Below are positions 63,076 to 64,000 of a stretch of DNA of 64,000 bases, piece by piece. The stretch is from Desulfobacteraceae bacterium. Lineage in GTDB: Bacteria > Desulfobacterota > Desulfobacteria > Desulfobacterales > Desulfosalsimonadaceae. A program made the position numbers and the translations under genes. The DNA lies in the NCBI GenBank assembly GCA_014237465.1, contig JABZFM010000001.1, positions 1 to 64,000 on the forward strand. Reading direction: 5' to 3'. The notes under the pieces were generated by a model. It was not told where the DNA came from. It saw only the letters and a list, made by a program, of their open reading frames with translations, and ran no database searches. Position 1 is the stretch's first letter. Each line of letters starts with the position of its first letter.

Positions 63076-63902
63076 GAAATCTGACTTTTAAAGAGTTTGT
63101 CATGATTGCTTAGGGTTAGGGGTATATCATACGGTTTCCGCCGGGTAAATGCCGAGATATGGCAATAGCCGGTTTTTATGAGCAGGTCGATCGCCTTGTC
63201 AAAATGCCGGGCCACCTGATGCGGCTGATGGGCGTCTGATCCGATGGTCATGCGGATATTTTTTTCATGGCATTTTTTTAACAGTGAAGTTTTTGGGTAA
63301 AATTCGTTTGCCTTATGATTGTAGCCACTTGTATTTAGTTCCACTGTAAGGTTTTTATAGCTGATTTTAGACAATATTTCATCAAATTTTTTTTCAAATT
63401 CAGTAGAAGGGCGGCGTCCGAATTTTTTGATGATGTCCAGGTGGCAGATGATGTCCAGATCCATGTTTTCGATCATCTCATCTAAGAGCGAAAGGTAATT
63501 TTTGCATATCACATCAATGCATTCATTTTCACGGGCCTCGGTGTCCTTGGAGCTGACAATGTTTATGTCGTCAATAAAATGCACTGATCCGCCGATCACA
63601 TCAAAATCAAATGGCGAAATAATTTTTTTTACATCATGTGCGTTTTTCGGGTCATAATCGACTTCAAGTCCCACTTTTACCTGGATATGGTTTTTATATG
63701 TGTGCGCCAGTTGTCGGGCGGACTGATAATAAAAAGGCACATAATCCGGTGTCATGGACAGGTGCCTGCCGCTTTCATGCAGGGTCAGGTGATCCAGAAA
63801 ACAGATTTCCGCCAGTCCGGCGTCAATGGCATTTTGGATGTATTGGTCCATGGTGCCGTTTGCATGGTTGCAAAGGGATGTGTGGACGTGGTAATCAATC
63901 AT
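63027..63902 (-). CDS. PHP-domain phosphatase, HisK (histidinol-phosphatase) type
   Basis: The protein is 291 residues from the ATG that opens MIDYHVHTSLCNHANG, the first metal motif (HxH); further codons upstream to 63989 do not resemble the family. Other ligands are visible in EICFLDHLTLHES, VKVGLEVDY, IGGSVHFID, DIICHLDII and TIGSDAHQPHQVA. It matches histidinol-phosphate phosphatases of the PHP group. The tail after KPYDIPL (about 30 residues) runs into a repeat and is probably not native. Confidence 0.83.
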   Translation of the reverse strand: MIDYHVHTSLCNHANGTMDQYIQNAIDAGLAEICFLDHLTLHESGRHLSMTPDYVPFYYQSARQLAHTYKNHIQVKVGLEVDYDPKNAHDVKKIISPFDFDVIGGSVHFIDDINIVSSKDTEARENECIDVICKNYLSLLDEMIENMDLDIICHLDIIKKFGRRPSTEFEKKFDEILSKISYKNLTVELNTSGYNHKANEFYPKTSLLKKCHEKNIRMTIGSDAHQPHQVARHFDKAIDLLIKTGYCHISAFTRRKPYDIPLTLSNHDKLFKSQISMAKKKVTNSRRANPE

Positions 63903-64000
63903 AAATATGGCTTCGTAAAAAATTAAAAAACATTTGCACCGATGTTTAAAATGGCATGCCAATCTGTCTGGTGTCAAACTCCAAATCAAGAAAGTTGAAT

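Overview
The window looks like the chromosome of a gammaproteobacterium-unlike, Desulfobacterota-type bacterium (Desulfobacterales-like). This is inferred from the mix of gene families: stacked zinc-ribbon/cyclase/ATPase/TPR giants, an IPTL-CTERM surface protein, a RAYT transposase, a NorQ/NorD-type pair, and many small hairpin repeats. No rRNA or other phylogenetic marker confirms it. Coding density is high, base composition is moderate to AT-rich, and the only RNA gene seen is a tRNA-Glu(CTC).

Positions 1-22.5 kb hold a leftward-transcribed signalling array. It contains six giant proteins (one cut by the window edge), each with zinc ribbon(s), a class III nucleotide cyclase domain, a STAND/AAA_16-type ATPase and a TPR tail. 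Also in the array are a MurG-like glycosyltransferase and a cyclic-nucleotide-binding HD-GYP phosphodiesterase that could join cAMP/cGMP signals to c-di-GMP turnover. Two of the giants (type A, at 1815-5222 and 19148-22516) are each preceded by the same cassette of four tiny open frames (18-20 codons), three with strong ribosome binding sites, and each is followed by a type B giant. The whole module has been duplicated. The micro-ORF cassettes and their leaders are the best candidate here for an undescribed system. A small hairpin transposon has rewritten the C-terminus of one type A gene.

Positions 23.3-27.4 kb are a scar zone: inverted repeats, the 3' relic of another cyclase gene, a sulfotransferase, a decayed IS4-type transposase, a secreted beta-helix protein and a GNAT acetyltransferase.

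Positions 27.4-49.9 kb are an exopolysaccharide locus. It encodes a sugar aminotransferase, a CapD-like epimerase/dehydratase, a GT4 glycosyltransferase, an initiating phosphoglycosyltransferase, a GNAT enzyme, a PIG-L deacetylase, a sulfatase-superfamily enzyme, a secreted DUF4091-like hydrolase, a Wzz/GumC protein, a degenerate BY-kinase, an outer-membrane barrel, a Wza-type exporter, a WbpG-like PP-loop enzyme, a flippase, an O-antigen ligase/polymerase and two tandem alkaline-phosphatase-superfamily enzymes. The order suggests a Wzx/Wzy-type pathway with heavy modification of the polymer.

Positions 50-64 kb are mixed. They hold an IPTL-CTERM beta-propeller protein, a His/Asp-rich protein with a membrane partner, and a GC-rich sulfotransferase behind a 16-C tract. 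Next come an HsdM fragment, a frameshifted nucleotidyltransferase, a RAYT element with perfect 25-bp inverted ends and a NorD/NorQ-like pair. The region ends with a SEC-C protein, a DEAD-box helicase broken in a G8 run, tRNA-Glu, an MltB-like transglycosylase and a PHP phosphatase.
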